A program made the position numbers and the translations under genes. DNA of 64,000 nt from Setophaga petechia (Eukaryota > Chordata > Aves > Passeriformes > Parulidae). Under the pieces are notes generated by a model that did not search any database, was not told where the DNA came from, and worked only from the letters and a program-made list of their open reading frames with translations. The stretch lies in contig JANCRA010000007.1 of NCBI GenBank assembly GCA_024362935.1, positions 16,462,003-16,526,002 on the forward strand. Direction: 5' to 3'. Shown here in pieces: positions 1 through 11,300 of the stretch (the first letter of the stretch is position 1; each line of letters starts with the position of its first letter).

Positions 1-79
1 AGGCACAAGGATATCTGGTCAAAAGAGAAAACATGTGATCGACTCCCCAAGTTCCTCATCGTGGGACCTCAGAAAACTG
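1..79 (+). CDS. NDST2: NDST2 exon A (5' edge truncated by window)
   Basis: Reads in frame from base 1 and ends one base into a Gly codon before the donor GTAATG at 80. It encodes the start of the sulfotransferase domain with the 5'-phosphosulfate-binding segment [10 protein letters not shown]. The Lys codon at 73-75 corresponds to catalytic Lys614 of NDST1. The exon's 5' boundary is not visible. Confidence 0.92.
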
Positions 80-3000
80 GTAATGTGAACACTGTTATAC
101 AGACTGTGGCTTCCATCTCACTCTTGCAGAGAGCTGGAAAGGTCCGTGCTGTAGCTCTGTATGTCTGCCCTTTGCACAAGCTGCCAAATGGCCACAGAGG
201 ACATTCAGACAATCTCAGATATGTTCAAACCTAAATCTGGCAAGTCTGTCAGTACTTTTCCCCCCTGGCACTGTGCTTGGCTTGCCCTACCTGTTTTGAC
301 TTTCCAAAAGCTCAGAGAACCTGTGGCCTTAGTGTGTCACAAACCAGCTGTCAGCAGGACTAAGCACACACACTTAGCAAATGCTACAATGAATGTCCCA
401 TAGTTCTTTTATTGCTGCAGATCTGTGTACCCACTGCATGCTCCATGTCACTGTCATTGGGAGGGAGAGAAACTCCTTTGTCTGATCTCTGTCATCACCT
501 TTAAACTGCTGTGGTATTGTGGCTGGCAGTGACATAGCTGTATATACTGTACTGATGATTCCCTTCTAGGCTGAAGAGAGCAAAATCTCTTCAGCTAAGA
601 CCAGTTCTTCAAACCTTGGCTTTTTGTGTAATGCAGTGCAACAGCAGCACCAACTAGTCACAGCAAATGGTGATCCTGAACTTGGGACAAAGGTTGTCCC
701 AGGAGAGCTGCTGTCCCCTGGCTGTGTCACTGGGAAGCTCTGATGGTGTGTGTGCAGCATGAACTCTGCTGTATCGTGACCCAGGCTAGTTTCAGGTTGC
801 TCAGTAAGAGCAGGCTAAAGGGAACACATCTACAGCAAAGGCAGGACAAGGTGGTGGACAATCTCTGGTGGAGTTCTCACCGCAGGACACTAATGTTGTC
901 CCTAGCCCAGGCCACCTCTCATGCAGCACATGGCAGTGTGGCTGTGCCACTGGCACGGGAGTAGCTGACATGGGTGGCAGATGTCTTGCAAAGGAGGCAA
1001 TTCAAATCAGCTGCATGAGTTAAAATGTGGATTGAACTTGACTGAGCACTGCTTGGTGTCACTGCTGTTTTAACCTGTGTGAGTTATGGGGTTGGTCAGC
1101 TACAAAGGAGAGGAGTGTGCCCATCTGGGAACAGTTCCTTGCAGTGTAGGTATGCCTTTAATTCAGCCAAAGCATTGTGTGACTCAGGTCCCTTAACTGG
1201 TTCCTGTTGCAGGCACAACAGCTGTGCACTTCTTCTTGACCATGCATCCAGCTGTCACCAGTAACTTCCCAAGTCCATCCACCTTTGAGGAGATCCAGTT
1301 TTTTAATGGCCCCAACTATCACAAAGGAATTGATTGGTAAGAGACCTGACACATGTTCTTCTGTGATATGGCGCACCCATATTGCCTTCTCCCAAGTCTC
1401 TCTGCATGTCTGCCTTGTCCCCCTTAGCAGCTTCTCTGTTTCTGAACAGCTGTTTTCCTCACTTTGCTTAGTGCATGCTTTCTGTTTTCCTGGTAACCCA
1501 GCTGTGTAGTCCCAGGAACAGCACAAGTAGTTTCTCATTTTACTGACTCTTCACCAGGAGAACTGTAGGTATGAATTAGCTTTAAAAATTCAGCAAGTCT
1601 TTGATGAATACACTGCTGTCATGAAGGTACTTTGACATGCAAAACAGACAGCAGTGTTCCCATTACAAAGTTCTTATGGTTTTAGAGTTAAAACACATAA
1701 TGCTGGAGGGGACAACCTCCCTGCTATTGTTCTCAAGCCTTGACACTTTAGAACAACCACTGTGTTCCTTGTGCTGGCTCCAGTATCCATATGCATGCCT
1801 TGCTGTTTACATGTTGAAGTTTCCACCTGGCAGGCAAATTCTAGCATCATCATGGCACTATTTTGCCACTGTTTCCAGGGAGACAAAATTTAAAGGTGTT
1901 TCTTACTCAAAGCAGTAACTTTAGCTGACAGTGGCACTGACCTCCCTTGTGTGTGGCTCTGAGGGATGGCTGTGTGGCACAAAGGCATTTTGGGATTTCT
2001 TTATCCACAAGTTGTGGGAGATTGGCTTCTCTAATCATTTAGGGGACTTTTGAAAAGATACTGGAAGATGGTTAGTACTTGAGCAGAGCTCACAGAAGTC
2101 AAGCACTACAGAGCAATTGCACTAACTGACAGGTTAGAAAATGAAGGGTTCTATGTGCATCCCCTGGAGAAGTCCTCCAGATACATCTGCAGTGTGGCAT
2201 CACATGCAAGGGGAGAATCTTTGTATTTCACACAGAATTTGCGTTTGTTGCACAGCTTAGATTTGAGCTCAGATCAGCCTTCAGTGCTTCACAGTCCTCA
2301 GCTTACCTTACCCTCTTACCCTGTTAATCAAATACCTTTACAGTTTCCATGTTACTTATTCAACAAGCTCCTGTGAGGCAAGGCAGAGATCTTTACCCTG
2401 CACCTCAGCTATGGATTGAGATACAAAGAGATAAATGCTTTAGACAGGTTTAAGTAAGTGATTGGTAACAAGGCAGGCAAGGATCTGACCTTGCTCTTGG
2501 ACAAAATGTCTTTCCCGCTAAAGCTTGCAACTAGGACCTTACCTTCAGGTTTTTCCTTCCACTGCCCAGGGACTCGGGGAAGACACTCTCAGCAAAATAC
2601 TTCCTTACCTTTGTATCATTTCTCAACTTTCTTTGTCCTCTGCCACCACCCCTTTTTGAGTCACGCCTCTGCTACATCTGCACTCCTTTGCTCATCCCCT
2701 GCATTACTGGGGAGGTGCAATTTTGCTGCAGCTGTCTGTTGAAGAAGAGTAAGGGCATCGTGGGGCTGTGCCTTTTCTTGTTGGGCCATGCTGCTCACCA
2801 GCATCCCTTCCGTTTGGCAGGTACATGGAATTCTTTCCCATTCCCTCCAATGCCAGCACAGACTTCATGTTTGAGAAGAGTGCCAATTACTTTGACACAG
2901 AGGTGGTGCCAAAACGTGGTGCAGCCCTGCTGCCTCGAGCCAAAATCATCACTGTTCTGATCAACCCTGCTGACCGAGCCTATTCGTGGTATCAGGTAAC

Positions 3001-6000
3001 TTCCCTGCGCTGGGCTGGGGGTTGACAGCCACAGAGATATTTCAGTAGGGAAGGTAGAAAGCCCACGGATGTGCTTCCCTAGAGGAGGCAGGTTCCCTGC
3101 AGGGTGTGGACACATTCACATACAGAGGCATTGGTGGGTGGCTGTGCTGAGTCATTGGGATCTGCAGTGAGAAGCGTAAGGCGGAATCGTGTTCCTGCTC
3201 CTGAATCCAGCTTGTGTTTTCCAGCACCAGCGTGCTCACAATGACCCTGTGGCGCTCAACTACACCTTCTACCAAGTGATCTCTGCGAAAGCCCAGGCCC
3301 CACAGGAGCTGCGCACCCTGCAGAGCCGATGCCTGTTCCCCGGCTGGTATTCCACCCACCTGGAGCGCTGGCTGACCTACTATCCCTCTGGGCAGGTAGG
3401 AGAGCTGCTTCTGGAGCCCCCTGCAGGTTTAGCATAGAAGAAAGGGGAACAAACTGATTCAGGAGCATGAACACCCCCCATAATTTTAATTTTACCTTCT
3501 TTCTTGTCTTTTGGAACAAAAGCCACTACTTCCTTTTTCCTGTTATGAGTGGGTAAGAAATTAGGCTTGAATACTCCAATTTTGCACTTTATTGTATGTG
3601 TAAAAGGAAATGAGTGCATGAGGATACTGTGATCTCCTGGAATGCTCCACAGTACTGAGAATTTCAGCAAGAAGAGCAGTGTTAGCACTCCCTTCTTTTG
3701 ATCTTGGCAGTCTGCAGTCCAGGGACCCTCTTCAGACCCAGCAGATCTTCAGCCACTTGCTGTGGTTTTGTTGCTTTACAGAGAGGCTCGTGGACTCTGC
3801 ATCTTGTTAGTTCCCATGTTGTGAAGCCTTTAGCTGTCTGCTGAAGGGAAAGCTCACTGCAGAGATGTCAGGATTTAGTGTTTTGTGTATAAATTTGCAA
3901 AAATAGACAGTGTAGACTATTTTGGTCTCTAAATTCTGAAGACGTTCCTAAACTGTCTGAGATTATCTATCTACCTATATATTTACATATATATATGTGT
4001 GTGTGTGGGATTACTGTGAGTCAGGGTGGTTTTTTTCAAGTTCTTTCTGCTGCTGGGGTTATTCTTAAGACAGTCTGTAATCCAGCGGAGGGTTATAATG
4101 TCCATTTGGTCTCTTACTGTCTGCCAAAGCAGCAGAGCCTGAACTGTACATGACAGATCTGTCAAGACTAAAAGAGAAATGGTAAAGCATTCTTAGGCTT
4201 GTATCTCATTGCCTTACTATTCCTGGAGGTTATTGCTTGAGGAATGATGGAGCCAAACACACAGCTCCTTGTTCTTACCGCAGGTCAGTCATTAGTTCAT
4301 GTGACTGTTGCTCCATTGTGTTCTTTGGAGTAGATAATTTATTAACATAAATGTTGTTCATTGTCTATGAGACATGTAACAGGAGAATATCTAGCACAAT
4401 GGCTGCTGACATCCAAAAAAAAAAAGGGTTTCCAGAGACAATCTGTACATGCTGCTTCTGGGCCTTAGTGCTTAGTTACAGGGCATTTGGCCAAAGACAA
4501 CTTTATTAAGCAAAGCCTGTCATGTGGCCCATATCATAACTTCTCTGTCTCTGGTGACAAATGGGCCACATCCCCCACTGTGTTGTTCTAGAACAGACAG
4601 ATTTTGTCTGCCTGTACTCACAGGCCAGGGCAGTTGGAGATGGAGGAAGCTCATAGGTGTCAGTTAGCACAAGCTGGCAGAGGCTAAGGCAACTGTTCTC
4701 TTTTCAGCTTCTCATTGTGGATGGTCAGGAGCTGAGACACAACCCTGCCTCTGTAATGGACAACATCCAGAAGTTCTTGGGAGTTACGCCGCTCTTCAAC
4801 TACACCCAGGCCCTCAGGTAGGAAAATAGCTCCCTTTTGGGACAATGCTTTCTCAGCCAGGAAGCCCATGATTAAAAGAATACTTCTTGTCTCTGATCAC
4901 AAGATCTGCCAAGGTTTCACAGTTATGCCTAACCCTAAAATTAGATTCAGATAGTTTGAGATGCTTTGTGGAGACTGAAATCACACCTTGGTGTTTCCTG
5001 AAATTATAGGGGAAGGACAAGGTTCTGACACTGTCATGGAGAAGAATGAAGTTGTTCACAGCAGTAACTATGATATTTTTTCCATCTGGTCTTTGTGTTT
5101 CAGAAAAGGTGCTGGAATTATTAGCACTCCTTATGCTTTGTGTTATACCTGTATTTGACAAAAAGTAGAGGAGGTATGATAAAAAAAAATGAGACAATCT
5201 GCTCATATCTTCACCCAGATGGAGATTAGGGCTGCACTGCACAGTTCTGAGGTAAAGAGCCTGTTATTAGAGATGATGTGGATTTGACAGGTGCCCAGAG
5301 CTGTCTGAGAGAGCATTAGCAGAGGCACCACCTCACTGCTACAGTTACAGGGTGTTCCTGAGCTGTGACTGTGATCTTGCCCACACTGCATGTACAGTTA
5401 ATCTGAGTAGATTAAGTGCTGTTGAAGGTGTACTGTGGCCATACCAGTGGTCAGTGGAAACTGTGCAAGCCCACTGAAGATGCTGAATAGTTCTTTGCAG
5501 CTGAAAACTGTTTTCACATCTTCTCTGCTGTCACAGCCTATGTCAGCTGAGGATGGTGGGTGGGGATGCCTGCATGCAGACACCGAACAATTGCCCTTTC
5601 CTTTCACAGTAAAGAGAGGACAACTAATCCAGTTCTCCCCCTACAGCTGTTTCCGAAGGGGTGGCACAGAGCTCCTCAGGGGGGAACAGATTTAGAGAAA
5701 TGTCAGGTTACTTGAAAGCTTCACTTGCTGCAGCACATGTGCTGATGGTGAATGGAGTATCTACGGTAGAGGTACTGCCAGTACCCCTCAGCCAGGGTCA
5801 GAAAATAGATGGGATTTGTCAGCTTGCCTCAAATTTCTTCAAGAGACCTGCTCAAACCTCAGGCTCACCTTTGGCCAGCTCAAGGGACAGACCAGGCCAG
5901 ATCCAGACATGGTTCCCAGCACTGCCTCATGCTTCTGTTTTAGCAAGAAAAGAAACACTTGACTCTTAATTAACAGTCAGGGGATTCTCTAATACTCAAC

Positions 6001-6680
6001 TATAGTGAGGAGATTTAAAAGAATTTACGTACACCAAAAAATTTATTATTATCTTTCCCCCAACTGAACAGACAAATTGTGTAACCATGGTACATCTGAA
6101 ATTTGCACAAAGCTTAAACCATCATGTTTGTAATAGATTTCTTGTCAAAGTAGTCCAGTGCTAAAAAAATCCAAGAAACCAATATCACAAAATAAATAGG
6201 TAAAGCACTGAAATGGGAAATATCTATGGAGTTACTTAATTGCTGCTGCTGCTAATTGGGTATGTGGCTGTATCTTTCAAAGATAAATGTCTTTTTCAGA
6301 TTTGATGAAGCAAAAGGATTTTGGTGCCAGCTGCTAGATGGAGGAAAGACTAAATGCCTAGGAAAGAGTAAAGGAAGGAAATACCCTGATATGGATTCCT
6401 TGGTGAGTAGCTGCCTCCAATCTCTTGACAACAAGAGAAGTAGAAATGTCCCAGCAAACCCACATGGATTTTCCTACCCTCTGTCCTAGATGACCTGTGG
6501 AGAATGTGTTGAGGGTAACATCTTTCATGCTCACGTGGTCTGTTTTTTCCACAGTCACGGCTCTTTCTAAGAGACTTCTACCGGGAGCACAACATTGAAT
6601 TATCCAAGCTGATGAACAGACTGGGCCAGCCCCTTCCTACCTGGCTCCGAGAGGAACTGCAAAACTCCAGCTGGAGCTGA
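1..6680 (+). CDS. NDST2: NDST2 3' portion: bifunctional heparan sulfate N-deacetylase/N-sulfotransferase, sulfotransferase domain (7 exons)
   Basis: Join: 1-79, 1213-1336, 2821-2995, 3225-3395, 4708-4817, 6300-6402, 6555-6680 (TGA at 6678-6680). The join encodes 295 residues, the PAPS-dependent N-sulfotransferase half of a Golgi type II membrane enzyme that N-deacetylates and N-sulfates GlcNAc in heparin and heparan sulfate. If the Lys of GPQKTGTT is set to Lys614 of NDST1, all other known sites fall at the right numbers without gaps: Glu642 (FEEIQFF), Ser712 and His716 in the 3'-phosphate-binding region, the Cys818/Cys828 pair, and Lys833. I chose NDST2 over NDST1, 3 and 4 because the tail LREELQNSS resembles human NDST2 and ZSWIM8 is next door. 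The N-terminal deacetylase half lies left of the window. All introns are GT-AG and the reading frame is intact. Confidence 0.93.
80..1212 (+). other. NDST2 intron after exon A
   Basis: GT-AG intron of 1133 bases, with acceptor TTCCTGTTGCAG. I see no exon, repeat family or RNA gene in it. Confidence 0.85.
1213..1336 (+). CDS. NDST2: NDST2 exon B
   Basis: Encodes [14 protein letters not shown] through GPNYHKGID, with a split Gly codon at its start and a split Trp codon at its end (donor GTAAGA). The second Glu of FEEIQFF (codon 1290-1292) aligns with NDST1 Glu642, the proposed catalytic base of the sulfotransferase. Length 124 fits the phases on both sides. Confidence 0.94.
1337..2820 (+). other. 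NDST2 intron after exon B
   Basis: 1484-base GT-AG intron, ending CGTTTGGCAG. No feature is recognised inside it. Confidence 0.85.
2821..2995 (+). CDS. NDST2: NDST2 exon C
   Basis: Starts on the last base of the split Trp codon and encodes [12 protein letters not shown] through DRAYSWYQ, ending in phase 0 at CAG/GTAACT. It contains the 3'-phosphate-binding strand and loop [16 protein letters not shown]; the Ser aligns with NDST1 Ser712. Confidence 0.94.
3225..3395 (+). CDS. NDST2: NDST2 exon D
   Basis: 57 codons, phase 0 at both ends, bounded by CCAG and GTAGGA. It begins [17 protein letters not shown]; the first His aligns with NDST1 His716. It ends in the conserved [14 protein letters not shown], part of the substrate-cleft region. 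A short 229-base intron precedes it. Confidence 0.94.
3396..4707 (+). other. NDST2 intron after exon D, with short TA/TG repeat
   Basis: 1312-base GT-AG intron. The only structure noted is a short alternating purine-pyrimidine stretch at about 3985-4007, an (AT)n run passing into (GT)n. Confidence 0.8.
4708..4817 (+). CDS. NDST2: NDST2 exon E
   Basis: Encodes [20 protein letters not shown] through NYTQAL plus two bases of a split Arg codon. The acceptor is TTTTCAG and the donor is [16 protein letters not shown] is a strongly conserved NDST segment. Confidence 0.94.
4818..6299 (+). other. NDST2 intron after exon E
   Basis: 1482-base GT-AG intron, with a small (CTG)4 run close to its 3' end at about 6242-6253. 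Nothing else is recognised. Confidence 0.8.
6300..6402 (+). CDS. NDST2: NDST2 exon F
   Basis: Completes the split Arg codon and encodes [14 protein letters not shown] then [15 protein letters not shown]. It carries the two Cys equivalent to the Cys818-Cys828 disulfide loop of NDST1, and the Lys equivalent to Lys833 in the PAPS-binding GKSKGRKYP motif. The donor is GTGAGT. Confidence 0.94.
6555..6680 (+). CDS. NDST2: NDST2 terminal coding exon
   Basis: Begins [18 protein letters not shown] after TTTTTTCCACAG and ends [11 protein letters not shown] with TGA at 6678-6680. The C-terminal helix matches the NDST family, and the extra residues after LREELQ favour NDST2 over NDST1. Confidence 0.93.
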   Translation, partial: SRLFLRDFYREHNIELSKLMNRLGQPLPTWLREELQNSSWS

Positions 6681-8320
6681 GAGGGACTCCCTGGCCCCAG
6701 TGCCATTGGCATGTGTGGTGCTCCAACGTGTGCTATGATGCCATCTTCTGTCAAGCCAAAACAACTGGACAAAGGAGCAGAGAATGTGCATGTGGAGCCT
6801 TGTCCCACCCTTGGAAAGGGCTGCTGCCCTGCCACTGCCTTGGGGCATAGAGTGCAAGTCACATTCTTGAGTATTAATGGTGTGCTACTACAATTCGACT
6901 TTTACTTACAGGAAGGATTTGAAATGCCTGCCCTACTTAGAGCAGGGGAGAGAGCAGAATTAACACTTTGTGTATTTTTAAATTACTTTCTCAGTCCATG
7001 AAACAGGCATGAGCTGGAGTTAATGTGTTAACTCCTCAGCCCAGAAGTAAAGGCTCAAGAGGGGAAACAAGTGAGCCCACTGCTGAGAAAAGAGCAGCAG
7101 CCTAATAAAAGGGGAATCCAGTGCAGTGAAGCCCAGCTTTTATCCGTAGGCTATTTGGCACAGCGAGGCCCAAGAACGCCCTGTTCCTGCCCGTGCCCGC
7201 TGCTTACAGCGCCGCTGTGTGGGGACGGTGGGGACTGCACCTGCGGGGGCAGGCACAGACAGGTCACCTTGACCCTCCTTAACTGCAGGGCTTGGGGTGG
7301 GATACACTGCCTGCTGACTCTGGTCAATGAATTGCTTTGTGATCTTAGAGAAGAGGCTTGCCACATGTGGCAGCATGGCAAGTATTTCTCTGCAGGGACT
7401 TAAGACGTTTCAAAAGATAACCAAGGAGCAGTAATGTCCCTGTAGAGCACTTGGGAGGTGTAAGCGCAGCCCAGCAGTGGGGAAAGGCAAAGCTCAGGTA
7501 TTGTAAAATATGGCTGATGTTACAGCTGAAAACAGGCAATTCAGTTCCCCATGTATGATCAGCTTAAAAAAAAAAAAAATCCAACAGTTCCAGCATCCCT
7601 ATCACAGTCCAGTTGCTAGCACTGTTTTAATCTGTCTTGCCAACAGTCCAAGGAGAAAAGGAAAAAAAAACCAGTTAAAAGTAAGTATTGTTCAGATACA
7701 AAGGGACAGCTTTGCACCAGAAGTGGTTTTCTATGCCTAAAAGGGGCTTCTGCTTCTGCAAAGTACACTAAGCTACTCTGCCTCCTCCTGCAGTTATTGG
7801 ATAATTATTCTCAGAGGAAATCCTCCATCATGGTTGTACATATGTTCTTTGAGCCCTCTTTCCCAGGCACAGGTGGTCCTTGGAGAGTGCTGCAGTGAGG
7901 CAGGATCCACATGAACAAGTTATGGAAACTTCCACAACTGTCACAAGCCACTTCTCTCTCATCCAGAGAGAAGTTTCTTCAACTGACCTTTTCCATTGAG
8001 CCTTAGGTATTGTGTATTTCTGAATGAATGGTGCATTTACCGTTGTATGTAAATGTATATAGTATGCAATATAGTATTTTATTTCATGTGCCCTTGGAAA
8101 GGGTTATTTTGTGCAGCCAAAAAACGGATGGAAAGACTAGAAACCCCTCTCTCATTCCTGTTAGAGAGAAAAGCCCAACTTCCTGCACTTGATTCATGTA
8201 TAGCATCATTCACATTGAATGATAATGAAGAAATTCTTGGCTCTCGAAGCTGAGCACGTGTCTCAATAAAGGCTAGAAGTAGTAGTAAGTGGAGATTCAA
8301 TAAATGTACTACTTATTTTT
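6681..8320 (+). other. NDST2: Probable NDST2 3' UTR
   Basis: No coding signal follows the stop codon. Candidate poly(A) signals AATAAA occur at 7104-7109, 8265-8270 and 8299-8304. The last two are followed by T-rich sequence (about 8311-8330), so a 3' end near 8290-8325 is the simplest reading. A 14-base A run lies at 7566-7579. The UTR end is inferred, not shown. Confidence 0.55.
8265..8304 (+). terminator. Paired AATAAA polyadenylation signals, probable NDST2 3' end
   Basis: Two AATAAA hexamers 34 bases apart (8265-8270 and 8299-8304), with a T-rich tract just downstream. They fit as main and backup poly(A) signals for NDST2. A proximal AATAAA at 7104-7109 could give a shorter UTR. Confidence 0.5.
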
Positions 8321-11300
8321 CTTCTTTGTGATGATTTGGAGTGGTGTCGTGGACCCTAAGCTGGTACAAGGGTAAGAAAAACTGGAAATCCTCCTCCACG
8401 CCTTAGGCCTGGTATTTGGAAGGGCAACAGTGGTGTTTAACTTACATTTGAATCAAGGTAGAAGCAGTGTTCTACTTGCAGCCAGGCTGGAGTTTGAGAC
8501 TCATTCTTACTGGTTTGTAGGAGTGGTGACTTCGGGGCCATTCCTGGCTACTGCAGTTGTTTCCAGCTGCTGTGCCTGCCACAGCGGAGCTTGGCTCTGT
8601 AACTCCTGTCCAGGTGTGCCTGGCACAGCAGCCCTCACAGTAAAAACTGGAAGGAAGACATTGTTTGAATAGTCAAGCTTGTAAGAGCATTGTAAAACAG
8701 TCCTGCAGCTCTCTCTCCACCAGACACTTCACAAATAACCCTGGCAGCAGCAAGGCATCTTCCCATGCTGCCACAGGAGGTGGAGGATCCCAGGACCAAT
8801 GATTGTGCTGCTCCCTTAAACGTTTTCCTGCTCTTAATTCATTACAGGTTGTCACACAATCACTTCATGCTTTACCTCAGAGTGTGGTACAGCTTTGAGC
8901 AGAGGCCCAGTAAAAATAAATGTGGTCTGAGGAATAAATGTTGGGAGGGGCTCAGTAAGTCAGTGTTACTGAGTAATAGACTGTCACTCAAGGCAGCAAA
9001 TGGCAACTGTGGAGTTTCACTATTTCTTTCCTCCCCTGGTTGCTTAAATTCTGTACTGCACTAGTTCTTTCTGCTTATGCTAATGACAGACAAAGCACCT
9101 GCTGTGGTCAGCTCCAAATATAGGACATCCTTACCTGATGAAGAGCTGTTTTCCAATCTGCTACCTTTCTCTGACAGCACATGGATGCAGAGGCTACCTG
9201 CCTTCCAGACATTGCTTCAAAGCTGTGGAATCAAACACTGCCTCCTAAGAGAAGCATGTATAATATCAGAAGCTCTGTGATACCAAAAAGCCAACAAACC
9301 CTCTTTTTTAGTGAGAGACACTGGGTACTAGATACTGACTCATTTGACACTAACACATTCCAGCTCCTCATCTTCCATAGTAGAAACAAACCTCACCTTC
9401 TTGCCTCACTGCTGCATAGAAGTTCATGGTAACCAGTTCAGTTCTAAGGCAAAGGAAAATAATAAGCACAAGACCAGACCTTAAGGGTTTTTTTGGTCAT
9501 GTATTAAAAAAATTCTTTAGTCTGATGCAACTCCCATTTAAAAAGGAGTAATTTGGCCCAGGAAGCAGAAGACCATGTAATTCTTATAGCCAAGTGCATG
9601 GGAAGTGAGAACTGGCAAAACAACAATAGGAAATCCTCTGGAGCTTGTGCTTGCAAACCACCTCAGGAATTCAATCAGGAAGATACTTAGAAGTTGTCTG
9701 CTGTCTCTTTCTAGTCAGCACAGCATTCAGGGAGTACTGGTATGAATCTCAGCTATAGGGTGAAGACCTTGTCAAGGAACTGGAGAATTTCTCTGTAGGT
9801 GGCAGCATGTATCAATTCTACACAAAAAGCTGATCACTGAAAATTGCAATTTTCACTGGATGACAGCACTGCAAAGACAAATATTCCTGACAGAATCCTG
9901 CAGCTCCTGGAAGTCAGAATGACACTCAGGAATCTAACAAGCCACTTGATCAACCTCTTCCTGATGTTTTTCAGCTTTTCATGCAGTTGGAAAGAAAATC
10001 CTTTGATTCCTTGCTGTTCATTTTGCTGTATCAGTAGTAATATGACCAGAAAAATAATGGTAAACAGGTCTGAACGTGCCAAATCAATCAAACAATGCTG
10101 AATGCTGAGGGACTCCTGGCTGACATGGTGCACACAAGATACCAGCACAGTAGCAGCCAACACATACAAGTGTTTTCAGACTGCCTCAATCCAGGAATCC
10201 CATCCCCCATCACATAGCAGAACATAGATGGAACACTGGTGCCTTCTCTCCATTTATCAGTTTGTTTGTTCCTTTTTTCTTAAAGGTTTGTAGGGGTTAA
10301 AAAACACAACAAACCAAGTAATATTCACCTCTGAAACACTTAGCAGGCTGTTTTGTAGAAAACAGAAGTGAGTATTAAGTAATTTAAGGAACAGAAAGTA
10401 TTCCTGACACTCATCTCCACTGTTCTATGTAGAAATAAAGAATCTGTTATTAGCTTTAAAAAGTGGCTTTCTTCCAAGACTTGGTTTCTCACCTTTCTCA
10501 CCTCCATAGCTTTGTCAGCTCTCACATCTCCCCACAATGCTTGAAAACCAGCAGGTCCATGTGGTGACACCATCGCAGCAGTCAGAATCCAGCTCATGGT
10601 TATGTCACTTACAGTGACAGGATCATAAATCAGGCTGGGCCATAACCCCCCAGGTCACTGCAAAAGGTGCTTTTGAGGACTTAGGGAAAAAGTTCTTGGC
10701 TGACTTAAACGAGGCAATGCAAGTAGGACATGGAAGAAAATGTCAGGGACCCAGTCCCTGTTTACAATGCATGCTACCTACATATACAGATTATACTGGA
10801 TTTAATGCATTGCCACCATTTTCCTTTAAAACTCAAAACTCCTTCATGGCAAAAAAGGAATTGTGCAGTGCAGCCCGGACAACACTGAGTTGTTAATGAA
10901 TACTGTAACTGGGAGTAGACAATGCCCTCAAGATAACTTGTTTAGAGAGCACAATCAGTCTTTACAAGAAGCAGAAACACTACTCAGTAATGGCAGCTCC
11001 TGACAGCACACACGGTTCATCTGGCTGGTGCCCTCAGGGTACTCACAAATCCTCAGCTCAAATAAAAACCCACACCCAGAACAACCCCAGCTGCACTTCC
11101 AGCTTCCAGAAATTAATGCTACTTTGAGACAGGTGCCTCCACCACCCTGCCCCAAGTGCAGGTACCCTTTAACATGGAAACAGGAAGCAGAAATGAGTTC
11201 AAAAGCCACACCTGAATGCTTCTGGGGGCAAGGAGATAGTGAGGGGGAGGCAGTTAAAAAAAAACAAACCACCAACCAGAAGATCCTGCCTTCACCACAA

